64,000 nt of DNA from NCBI RefSeq assembly GCF_000003815.2, contig NC_049989.1:6768734-6832733 (forward strand), read 5' to 3'. Below are positions 12,701-21,102 of the stretch, one piece after another. The notes below the pieces were generated by a model that did no database searches, was not told the origin of the DNA, and worked only from the letters and a program-made list of their open reading frames with translations. A program made the translations under genes and the position numbers. Source of the stretch: Branchiostoma floridae (taxonomy: Eukaryota > Chordata > Leptocardii > Amphioxiformes > Branchiostomatidae). Positions within the stretch are counted from its first letter, which is position 1. Each line of letters opens with the position of its first letter.

Positions 12701-15244
12701 ACGTTAAATGCAGTTTAAATCGTACAAGGTCCGGGTGATTCCGATCGGAGTTTGCAGGCATTGCAAATTAGAATCGTGAATAAAAGTGAATGTTACCGAA
12801 TAAATAGTATCATAACATTTCTTTAGTCATGCTTGTTCATTTGCTTACGCGCCTTCAACAATAAAAGTGGCATAATACAGACATAAAGTTATCATATTGC
12901 TGCAACATCGTGCTGGCAAAATGTATGTTTATTCATATAAACATTGCACAGGTAACACAATTGTTTAGATTTACAGTTCAAAACATTCTAACGATAAATA
13001 TTGATGAGGAAATAATCATTCTCGCCATTGTTAAACTTACTTATCAAATCTAAACTGGCCAATTTCCCCGCGATTTCCGCCAAGTAACATTTCCTCGATT
13101 GTCTCAACTTACCCTGCCAAAGTCAAATCTGCCGAAAATGATTGATATTGCTACGCGGAATGTTGGCAAATTCATCGACAAAGACATGTACTCTGACGTT
13201 CAAGGAACGCGTACCTTCTGCTACCGTCCAAATGACCTTGTCGTTAACTCCAAATCCTCGCAAAAAAAACTATTTTATAATTATATACATGTATATAAAA
13301 CCAGGCGTAAGGTGACATTCGTCCACTGTGTTGTCAAGATATGCACGTGTTTCTATATACACGGGGTTGGAAGGCCCCGCTATTGAATATTAATTAGACT
13401 TCGTCTTCCTTTTCGCTGATTGGCTGGCTCGTTAAATTCATTTAACTTGCACGTGCGGGGCTCTGCGGGGTGACGTCACGGCAAAAGGCCGAAAGAAAAC
13501 CAATTTTCCCTCAGAAAAGTGCTGAAATTTACTGTATATAGTAAAGCGCTGGTTGTAAGTTAGCAATTTACGTGTTTGTAAGCATAAGTCCGTGAGATTT
13601 CTGAAACAACAGCAGTTCTGTGATAAACGGAACCTTCTAAAAACGTACGGAGCTAACAGCGCAGGGAAAATATACCATCGCATCACAGAAAAGCCCCTAA
13701 AAACTGATACAATAAGCCTTCTGAATAGCCCAAAGTGCAAGAGTTTCCCCCAACGGGGCTCTGCCCCTGGACCCTGCCGGGCCGGGGCCTTCGGCGTTCT
13801 TCGGTGGACCCCGGGCCCCGTGTGCCGACGCTGTAAAAAATTCTGGCGGGAACACTGCAGTTTATACGGAATCGTGAGGCCCCGCTTATGAATATTAATT
13901 AGCCTTCGCCCTCTTCGAGCACAGGTGTGGGCTCCGTGCGGGGTCACGGAAGGTCACGTCAGGAGGCCAAAAGAAAACAAATTTCCCATCAGAAAAGTGC
14001 CAAAATTAATCATTTAAAAGTAGTTTATGTCAAAACTTTTACTTGGATCATTTTACCAACTATCTAATGCCTATCTACACCAAATTTCAGCTCATTCGGT
14101 TATAATACCAGGGTACAGGGGGCCAAAATATACAGTTTTGGTCTTAAGATGACCCAAAAACCTTAATAAAATCATTTTAGAGACAGATATGGGAAAAATG
14201 AAAAAAACGTCCGAGGGTATTGGCCTACTCTACCCTTGTGTTAAATTTCAAGTCATTCGGTTGAGGAACAACGGAGATACCGTGTTCTGAAGATTTGACA
14301 GGAGAAAGAAAGAAACATTACGAATACAATATATTTCACCATACCTATGGTATGGCTGAAATATAAAAATGGACGGGACTGTTTCAAAGTGTCCTCTGAC
14401 GGCAGGTGGTTGCCTGCGCCAGGTGGTTGCTCGGACAGGTTTCACTGTATAATATTTTGAGACTTAAATCCAGATTGACAAGTGATCCAACAACCAAGAA
14501 ATTGAATTCAGGTGGCCTTAAATCAAGTTTAGCCTGTATCTACTCAATCTCTTTGGCCTGAAGAGTTATTGACACCCAGGGAGTAGATATTTGGCGGGCC
14601 TAGGTGCACCATATTGCTATATGATATAGAATTATAGGTCTAACTTTTCGCTGCCTTATCTGACTTGTAGGTATTGCTAACAAAGATGATGAGAAACTTG
14701 GACTACTGAATGCACCTGGGCTCTTCATCTTTGGAGAAAATGATCCTGTGATTCCTTTGGATCAGGTAAAGATACAATGTAACCTTTCATGTAGTGTAAC
14801 ATTTCAAAATTCCTGAATTGCCAAAATTTTTCAAAACACTGTACTGTGAAGCATTGAAACTTGTCGACTGATACCAGTTGATATTTACCAAATATGGTTG
14901 ATATATTTGGTATCTTTGATGTTAAAACTATTGTCATGTATCCCAGTGTTCTGTTGCATTGAAACAGTAGCATTTTTGCATTTTGTGCTGACAAAGATTA
15001 TATCAGATAACAGAATTCATGAACTTGCGCTATTGGACTATTAAGACATGACCGTTAAACTTTCCAGGTTGAAACTCTTAAGACAGAGTTGAAGAAGTCT
15101 TGTAAGGTGGACTACCACGTGACCGTGTATGAAGGAATGCCACACGGTTTCGCACATCGTAAAAAGGAAGAGAATGACAAAGATGCAGCGGCCATTGATG
15201 GGGCACGTCTTGAGATGCTGAAGTGGCTGGAGAAGTACATGTAA
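9367..15244 (+). CDS. Cmbl: Carboxymethylenebutenolidase homologue, copy 2
   Basis: Second intact dienelactone hydrolase gene. Exons are 9367-9581, 10050-10157, 10588-10730, 14671-14765 and 15068-15244. Their lengths (215, 108, 143, 95, 177) and phases are identical to copy 1, giving 245 residues. The triad is kept: Cys132 in GFCWGG, Asp180 in the GENDP segment, and His213 in PHGFAHRK. Exon 5 is almost identical to copy 1 at the nucleotide level. Differences include Lys for Met after GS in exon 1 and changes around 'REDKSTFLEWK' in exon 2. These suggest a recent duplication, or older copies partly homogenised by gene conversion. Intron 1 carries a TG microsatellite. Intron 3 has expanded to 3.9 kb by insertion of a terminal-inverted-repeat element. 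An AATAAA lies at 15778. Confidence 0.9.
9625..9715. repeat. (TG)n microsatellite
   Basis: About 90 bp of nearly uninterrupted TG dinucleotides in intron 1 of CMBL copy 2, with a few CG and TC interruptions near 9650-9672. Copy 1 lacks this tract in its corresponding 180-bp intron. Confidence 0.95.
11349..11410 (+). repeat. Two-copy tandem repeat
   Basis: GTAACTGTGCCTAGTACACT occurs twice, at about 11357 and 11386. Each copy is followed by AG and a palindromic CTAGTACACTAG-type core. It lies inside the transposon-like insertion and has no coding context. Confidence 0.7.
12635..12663. repeat. Perfect 14-bp inverted repeat (hairpin)
   Basis: AAGGAGCTTTTATC, one central T, then GATAAAAGCTCCTT. 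This is a perfect palindrome with a one-base centre, inside the inserted element of CMBL intron 3. The core resembles another inverted repeat at 60980-61020 built on ACCAAGGAGGTT. It may be the meeting point of terminal repeats of a small inverted-repeat element. Confidence 0.85.
13367..14020 (+). repeat. Direct duplication of a roughly 150-bp block, about 505 bp apart
   Basis: 'GGCCCCGCT' followed by a 'TGAATATTAATTAG' block occurs near 13372 and 13877. Each copy is followed at similar spacing by GTGCGGGG, a GTCACG segment, and 'AAAGAAAAC' then 'TCAGAAAAGTGC'. These are same-strand copies with about 80% agreement by eye. Between them is a GC-rich stretch (13750-13830). They could be ends of a small element or a tandem duplication within the insertion. 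Confidence 0.6.
14328..14361. repeat. Imperfect hairpin
   Basis: TATATTTCACCATACC, a short TAT loop, then GGTATGGCTGAAATATA; the arms pair with one extra base. It lies close to the right end of the insertion in CMBL intron 3. Confidence 0.7.
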
Positions 15245-16641
15245 TAAGCCATATGAATACAGGCTATTTCCACACTTTCCTTTACCTTTATGAAGTGTTC
15301 ATTCACCTAATACATTGTAGTATGTGTAGATGATTGGCATGGCTGAAATGGAGACTACTAGATAAGTACACTGGAAACAATTGTAAGTTCAATGTTCAGG
15401 TTTTAATTGAGATTCTGGATAATGCTATAACAGTTTGATTAGATTCCATTCAACTTGATAAGATTCAACTTGATAAGATCAACTTAAAACTAGCTCACAA
15501 AATTGTATGATGCTAGTAGTCCCTATTTTATAAAGAATACAGGGGTAGATGGGAGTGGACAACATCACACATTCGCTCATTACTTTGATGAATGTTAGAC
15601 ATCCAGATCAATAATATTTGAGGACCTTACAATGAACATAAGTCTGTATAATTAGACAATAAGAATATGTAACATTATATATGTGAATTCATACATATCC
15701 TGATATCTATATTTGATTGTATAACCAGAGATAATCAAATTAGATAGATGAAATACTATCTACTTTATCTTTTATACAATAAATCATCCACCACTTTGTC
15801 TGTCTGACTCATATGTTCAAAGAGGTGCTGTTTATTTGTATATAGTTAATCCAATAGCAGATGGACATCCTAGTCAACTGTGAAAAAGGGCTGATATACA
15901 GCAGAAGGTCGCTAGGCTACGTTTTTGTCGGTACCAAGTCGATCTCTATCTACTTTCAGTAGAGACAGATTTTTGGACGTATGTAAGCTGTAATACTTTT
16001 TTTACTTCAGTTAGTTTCTGTAAGGGGCGTCCCTCCGATAGGACCTTAAATGGAGGTCCCGTGTTTGAGGAAAGCCACACCTCTAGCACTTTAAAGGGGG
16101 CCCACGCCTTTTTTTAAAGCATTCTGGAATATGTTAGATACACCGAAAAGTCCAGTTCTTACTTGTTTTACGTTAGTGACTAGTCCATCATAGATTACCG
16201 GCCAAACTTAAATAATCTCTTACCGACTTTCTAGTGTGAGTGGTTAAAAACAAACCCGGTATGAATTGATGGGGTAGGGAATTTCCCAAGCAGCCTTCGT
16301 TATCCCTGTTTCTATTTGGTCAGAAATTCCTCACTCTTAGTGAGTAATTGATTGATGAGTTAGTCTCAATCATCTTTCAGACATAGGGAGAAGAGATACT
16401 ATTTAATCCTTGTCCTTCCTTTGGTCACACCTTGAAGTGACCTTCACCTTTACAAACAAAATGCAATTTTGCAATGATATTGTCAACTTTTGTCGCCTTC
16501 CTTGGGTGGTTTGGTTATGTATGATATTTTCATGAATTTTCATTTTTACCTCAACCTTTTGATTATCATAGTGTAAGATGACTATGCATGTACACAATAT
16601 AAGTATTTGCGTGCCTGCTGAGATTTATAGCAGGAGAAGTC
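15245..16641. other. Intergenic region between CMBL copy 2 and the LRR-Ig gene
   Basis: No gene seen. The first 700 bp is the 3' flank of CMBL copy 2, with a polyadenylation signal AATAAA at 15778-15783. It resembles the 3' flank of copy 1, including GGTCGCTAGGCTACG near 15907. The rest (16000-16640) has no clear feature. Confidence 0.5.
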
Positions 16642-16648
16642 TATATAA
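16642..16648 (+). promoter_or_regulatory. Probable TATA box of the LRR-Ig gene
   Basis: TATATAA lies in 'GTCTATATAACAAGC', 154 bp before the start codon at 16802. A transcription start about 30 bp downstream would fall near 16672. No splice sites are needed between there and the ATG. Confidence 0.5.
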
Positions 16649-16801
16649 CAAGCATGAGGTGGGGAAGGAGATGCAGGTCTAACACTCAGACACCCATCGC
16701 TGTATGACTTCTCCGATCTTTACATGACCAAAGCTTCTGTGTACTAACAAGAGGTTGTGACAACCATTTATTGGATGCATTTATGAGGACAGAACTCTAA
16801 G

Positions 16802-18634
16802 ATGGCGAGCACAAGGCGCGTACGTATGTTTATTACATTATTTCTTGTAGCATGGAGTGGAACAGGATACACAACCATGTCCTTTAGGCTGCAATGCTGT
16901 GACAGCTTCCCGATTGGACCAACTTTATGGTGTTTAAAAGCTTGCAGTTTCCATCACATCCCCACGATGCCGTCAACCCTTGCTGACTTATTGATACAGC
17001 ATCAAAATATCACGAACATCAGGGTGGGAGATTTTCACGACCTTAAGTCTTTAACAAGGCTGCGCATATGGGACAGTCACGTTGTGAATCTACAACCAGG
17101 TTGCTTCCAAAGCTTGCCGCGTTTGAAAGAACTAGATCTCCGTCGGAACAGTATCGTGCGACTGAAGGCAGAAACTTTCAAGGGACTGGAACAGCTTGGA
17201 ACTCTGAACTTGGACCATAATGAGATATATCATATTGACAATGCAGTTTTTCCTGGGCTCAAGAAACTTAAGTCTTTGTCTATCAAGGATAATTGCCTTT
17301 ATATTATTCCACAAGGTATAGAGTCTATAGCTATCAGATCAGTCTACTTAACTAAAAATCCCATATCATCCGTGGGAAATGTTGGAGCATTGAGTCACCT
17401 CTCAAGGTTGGATTTGGTTTACAACAAGATTCGGTGTGACTGCGGTCTAAGAGAAATCAAGACGTGGATCCTTGAAAATGAGAAGATGCTGTGGACAATT
17501 CCGTGCATGGATGGCGAAACTGGAACCTTCAAGCTAATTGAAGATGTTCCTTGGGATGATCTGATGTGTGCCTCACCTGACGTGTCTATCATCGCAGACA
17601 ATAGAACGGTTACAGGTAACGTATCCCTCACCTGCCAGACAGACTGTCAGGATGGTTTCAAACGGAAGTTCTCGTGGATCTCATCGAACGGAAACCAGAG
17701 ATCACCAAGTTACGAGTTCTCCAAAAACTACACCCACGTCAGCAAACTGTCGTGTAAAGGGTCAAACATCACAAGAATGGAAAAGAAGAGAATGTGCTAC
17801 TCTGTGTTGAACATCCTTCCGATGAGCAGCGGTACCGAAGGCACGTACACTTGCAAAGTGACGGCTAACCATACCCAGAACGCTAGTGCATCTGCAGTGT
17901 ATCAGGACATAACGGAAGGACAAGATAACATAGCTCAACCTGACAATATTACGACAAAACCAAGTTGGGAGAAGTACCAGAAAGTACAACCCCTCAGNNN
18001 NNNNNNNNNNNNNNNNNNNNNNNNNNNNNNNNNNNNNNNNNNNNNNNNNNNNNNNNNNNNNNNNNNNNNNNNNNNNNNNNNNNNNNNNNNNNNNNNNACC
18101 AGAAATGTAGTAGATGGAGGCTCAGGAAATGATGCCCAAAGTTCGGGGACGGGTGGTGCAACAGTCAGCCACTATGAGAACGACAACCAGGTTTCAGACA
18201 CGGTCTCAGACGAAGAAAGAGCCAGTGATGGACACTACGAGAATGACGACCAGCTCTCAGGCGGAATAGGAGTCAGGGATGGACACTACGAGAATGATGA
18301 CCAGATCTCAGACAAAGGAGGAGCCAAGGGTGGACACTTTGAAAATGACGAGACTGACCCACATCACTACGAGGATGATGACGAGGAACGCTATGAAAAG
18401 GATGATCACCTTTCTGCCAGTGATGTGGACAAGAACTCACAAGGGACGATCCCATCTAATGTCACCGGTGTGAGGCCAAGGAAAACATGCTCGAACGTCA
18501 ATCAGACCAAAAACGCCATACGTCATAAAACAAGAGCTCTATCCAGCCACTCTAAAGCCAAACTTACCCCGAGCATGGTGGCATTCCACATCAAAGCACA
18601 ATCACATGGACACTATGACAATGAAAGGATCTGA
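16802..18634 (+). CDS. LRR and Ig-domain transmembrane receptor with repeated Tyr-x-Asn tail motifs
   Basis: Predicted type I surface receptor. Residues 1 to about 24 are a signal peptide (RMFITLFLVAW core). A cysteine-containing LRR N-cap is followed by five or six leucine-rich repeats (about 60-205), for example 'LKELDLRRNSIVRL' and 'LGTLNLDHNEIYHI'. Then come an LRR C-cap (IRCDCGLREIKTW) and one Ig domain (about 258-368) with the VSLTC, FSWISS and GTYTC pattern. The extracellular part carries several N-glycosylation sequons. A 100-N assembly gap at 17998-18097 falls where the transmembrane segment is expected. The acidic tail then repeats HYENDDQ-like units. The start is the first ATG, directly before the signal peptide. 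The frame ends at TGA 18632-18634, but related coding sequence continues in another frame to 19043. Single-exon LRR-Ig genes are common in amphioxus. The ligand is unknown. Confidence 0.85.
   Translation: MASTRRVRMFITLFLVAWSGTGYTTMSFRLQCCDSFPIGPTLWCLKACSFHHIPTMPSTLADLLIQHQNITNIRVGDFHDLKSLTRLRIWDSHVVNLQPGCFQSLPRLKELDLRRNSIVRLKAETFKGLEQLGTLNLDHNEIYHIDNAVFPGLKKLKSLSIKDNCLYIIPQGIESIAIRSVYLTKNPISSVGNVGALSHLSRLDLVYNKIRCDCGLREIKTWILENEKMLWTIPCMDGETGTFKLIEDVPWDDLMCASPDVSIIADNRTVTGNVSLTCQTDCQDGFKRKFSWISSNGNQRSPSYEFSKNYTHVSKLSCKGSNITRMEKKRMCYSVLNILPMSSGTEGTYTCKVTANHTQNASASAVYQDITEGQDNIAQPDNITTKPSWEKYQKVQPLXXXXXXXXXXXXXXXXXXXXXXXXXXXXXXXXXXTRNVVDGGSGNDAQSSGTGGATVSHYENDNQVSDTVSDEERASDGHYENDDQLSGGIGVRDGHYENDDQISDKGGAKGGHFENDETDPHHYEDDDEERYEKDDHLSASDVDKNSQGTIPSNVTGVRPRKTCSNVNQTKNAIRHKTRALSSHSKAKLTPSMVAFHIKAQSHGHYDNERI
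17998..18097. other. Assembly gap (100 N)
   Basis: Exactly 100 N, the usual placeholder for a gap of unknown length. It lies inside the LRR-Ig gene between the Ig domain and the cytoplasmic tail, so the transmembrane helix is hidden. The real distance and reading phase across it are unknown. Confidence 0.99.
18164..18420 (+). repeat. Coding tandem repeat, units of about 51 bp encoding HYENDDQ
   Basis: 'GGACACTACGAGAATGA' recurs at about 51-bp spacing (18231, 18282) with diverged units before (18168) and after (18333, 18364, 18391). Translated units run SHYENDNQ, GHYENDDQ, GHYENDDQ, GHFENDE, HHYEDDD and RYEKDD, each followed by an acidic or serine-rich spacer. Related HYDN units occur at 18610 and, in the shifted frame, at 18713. 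Confidence 0.85.
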
Positions 18635-19043
18635 AAGGGGCGTCACCAGTATTGAAGCTCACCAGACACCTTCGGCCGATGATATATCTATTGCCGCAGA
18701 ACGATTGACTGGACATTATGATAACGACAAGGACACCAGGGATTTTGATGCCAGTGCTTCAGATGCTCCAGGAGAAGAAGACTCAGATCCAGAATATATG
18801 ACGTTCCCTAAAGCTACCACAGAACAAGAAGCTGGAATCGGAGAGGAGGGTTTACAATGTGAGAGAGAAAGCAAAGACAAGAACACCGTCTCTAGGTCTG
18901 TAAGTGATACTAACATGTCAGATCATGGTTATATAACCTTTCCTGGGACAGACAGTGCTGAAGACGATAACTCTGATCACACTTATATAACATTTCCTCA
19001 CACGGACAATGGTGAAGAGCAATCACGCGATACCCCCGAGTAA
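18606..19043 (+). CDS. Frameshifted C-terminal continuation of the LRR-Ig receptor
   Basis: About 145 codons follow in a frame different from 16802-18634 and overlap its last 29 bp. The sequence is acidic and continues the same style. It has one more GHYDND unit and three tyrosine motifs of a second type: EYMTFP, GYITFP and TYITFP. It ends in TAA at 19041-19043. Repeated motifs in a clean frame argue that this is, or recently was, coding. The break between 18606 and 18634 could be a sequencing indel, a true frameshift allele, or a short unrecognised intron. AATAAA follows at 19369. Confidence 0.65.
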   Translation: MDTMTMKGSERGVTSIEAHQTPSADDISIAAERLTGHYDNDKDTRDFDASASDAPGEEDSDPEYMTFPKATTEQEAGIGEEGLQCERESKDKNTVSRSVSDTNMSDHGYITFPGTDSAEDDNSDHTYITFPHTDNGEEQSRDTPE

Positions 19044-19368
19044 AGTACGTTTTATTGTGGTGTTTGCCTACCTGTGATTTAACAAAAGCTTTGTATATCC
19101 ATTAGAACCAAGACAATACCCAGTCAGGTAGACTACTTTGACCGTTTGTTATGTTTTCGATGTGGTATTATGAATATTCTAAAGATAAGATTGAAATTCC
19201 CGCTCCTTCACTTCAAAGGATGTTGTTCGATTGAAGAAAACACGTTAGACATTTTCAATCAATGACGACCTGTATTGGCAATTCAAGGAATCTCTTTGTA
19301 ATGCCACTCAGAATCTCACGAATCTCAATAGTAGACTCATTTTATGTACGAAATATATTGCAATACCA

Positions 19369-19374
19369 AATAAA
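19369..19374 (+). terminator. Polyadenylation signal AATAAA of the LRR-Ig gene
   Basis: AATAAA in 'ACCAAATAAAAAGTG', 326 bp after the stop at 19043 on the same strand. It is the nearest canonical signal. Confidence 0.5.
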
Positions 19375-19724
19375 AAGTGTTCGGGGGAAAGATTGAGGAC
19401 GTTTTACTGCAAAGAAACTGTATGTATGTATGTATTGAGAAGTTATGTATTCATAGTAAAAATATATAAATCGGCCAGGAACTATCATATTTCATGTATA
19501 TTAAGATGACCAATGTGCAAACATTTCGTTGAAATCATTATGGAATCTGAAGTTTGTTGTATAGTATATGTTGTGCCATGTATGTGTTTCTATGTGCGGA
19601 AGGGTAGCCTACAAAGGTGCATTTTACACCTGTTTTGCCCTCCCTTTCACTCCCTGTTATAAATCCAAATAAAGAAATAATGTAGAAAATATTTGTTCGA
19701 AAAGCTTGTGATATTGTCGATGCA

Positions 19725-19945
19725 ATAACCTTCGCCAAGAAGTTACATTTTCGGTACCATTTGCGTGTGTGTATGTACCGCACTATGTATGGATGTATAC
19801 GTAAATACATGCATGTTTGTGGATGGCCATCGAAACTCTAGAAGGCTTGAATGAATTGTAGCAATATTTGGTATGTGGGTAGGACTTTATGAGACCTTGA
19901 AAAGGGCACCTAGCAGTGGTACTGCAGCAGAACATTGACAGACCA
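19725..19945 (+). repeat. Copy of the dispersed TTCGCCAAGAAG repeat family
   Basis: Begins 'TAACCTTCGCCAAGAAG' and continues with 'GTTTGTGGATGGCC', 'CTCTAGAAGGCTTGAATG', 'ATATTTGGTATGTGGGTAGG', 'GGCACCTAGCAG' and 'GGTACTGCAGCAGAACATT'. The order is the same as in the units at 4250-5345. Confidence 0.7.
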
Positions 19946-20559
19946 TGAAAATTATGCAAATGAAGATCTGCGTGAAACTCTAGGTTAGCGTAATTTTCAG
20001 GCCCTGTGCAATGGGCCCTCTCTGCTGGAGGCGAACGGTAAGGCCCTAGCCTGGCAGTAGTATTGGCACAGCAAGATATGATGATACCCAGGCCTGACAA
20101 GCAGGTTTTGTGACATGCTGTGCTATACTGGGTGCCAGACTTTAGCAAACCGGGTCGTCAGAGAATTTCTTCGGCAGCCCTGGCAGTTTCATCCACCGAC
20201 AAGACTAGTGCTCCGGCCTCGTGGGACTTGTTAGCCATGCAGGAAAGTCGACAACACCTCCACCTGACACAGCCTGGTGGGGTCTGCAGCTGGGCTGTCG
20301 TAGACATTGTCTGTTCGCACGCGAGAGTCTTGTCACTCTTGCGCCCAGGGTAATGTCGTAATGCTTAATGGTGGACCAATACTTCCAAGTATCATTAATA
20401 TAACAGATCTAGAGCACAGCAAAAAGTATTTGTAGACTACCATGGCACCGTGTATGTTCTTACGTAGTGCGTAAGTACATGAAGTCTCTATAGGATCTTC
20501 AGGTTGGCGTTAATTAATATATATAATGCAACCATGAAAACACATTGACGCAACTTTCA

Positions 20560-20760
20560 TATCATATGTAGACAGGAACGATACCTAGCGATATTTTTCG
20601 AAACGACACGCACGCGTGTGACAGAGATCGTAAAAGTTTCAACTGCTGTATCCATATCCATACAACGCCGACGTCTCGCGGCACTGCCAGTTTTGGACTT
20701 CTAAGCACCCGGATCAGAAAGAGAAGGCATGTAAAACGAACGATCAAGTTGGGTGTCACA
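20560..20760 (+). repeat. Distant copy of the CMBL upstream-module sequence
   Basis: 'AGACAGGAACGATACCTAGCGAT' (quoted in part) near 20570, then 'AAAGTTTCAACTG', resembles 935-1020 and 6838-6920 in the same order and strand. No CMBL exon follows. The module is therefore a dispersed repeat as well as part of the tandem duplication. Confidence 0.6.
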
Positions 20761-21102
20761 TTTTACGTTCTTTGGCAAAATATCGTGTCTACATGTATGT
20801 TATAAAAATATCTAGGTTGGTTAAGTACATTTAGGGACGCAAGATACTAGTATAGCGTTACAATGGCATAATTTTGCACGCAAGCTATGAGCTAGGATAG
20901 ACTAGTACTGCTTTCCGGCGTTGCATCCACAGAAAAAAAACATTCATCTATCAATAAGAGAGCACGACCTTGACTTATATCATGATCGACAACGCAGGCA
21001 CCAACCTCTCCATGGAGAAAAGTTCTATTTGGAAGTTTTCCAGGTGCCAACTCTTTTCGTCCCAGGAGCCATCGACCGGGCATTTTGCTGACACTTCGTT
21101 TG

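Larger units (their letters stand above)
10931..14449. mobile_element. Non-autonomous DNA transposon with terminal inverted repeats, in intron 3 of CMBL copy 2
   Basis: The left end reads TA-CAGCCAAACCTGTCC-TGAGCAACC. The right end, read on the minus strand, gives TA-CAGTGAAACCTGTCC-GAGCAACC. The two ends form an imperfect inverted repeat of about 24 bp flanked by TA, compatible with a TA target duplication. 'AGGTGGTTGC' recurs just inside the ends (10996, 11502, 14403, 14421). No transposase-like frame is visible inside; the longest frame (11633-12118) has no features I recognise. The right end of a shorter element may lie near 11530, so this may be nested insertions. TA duplication and a CAGT-like tip fit the Tc1/mariner group, but I cannot assign the family. 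Confidence 0.6.
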
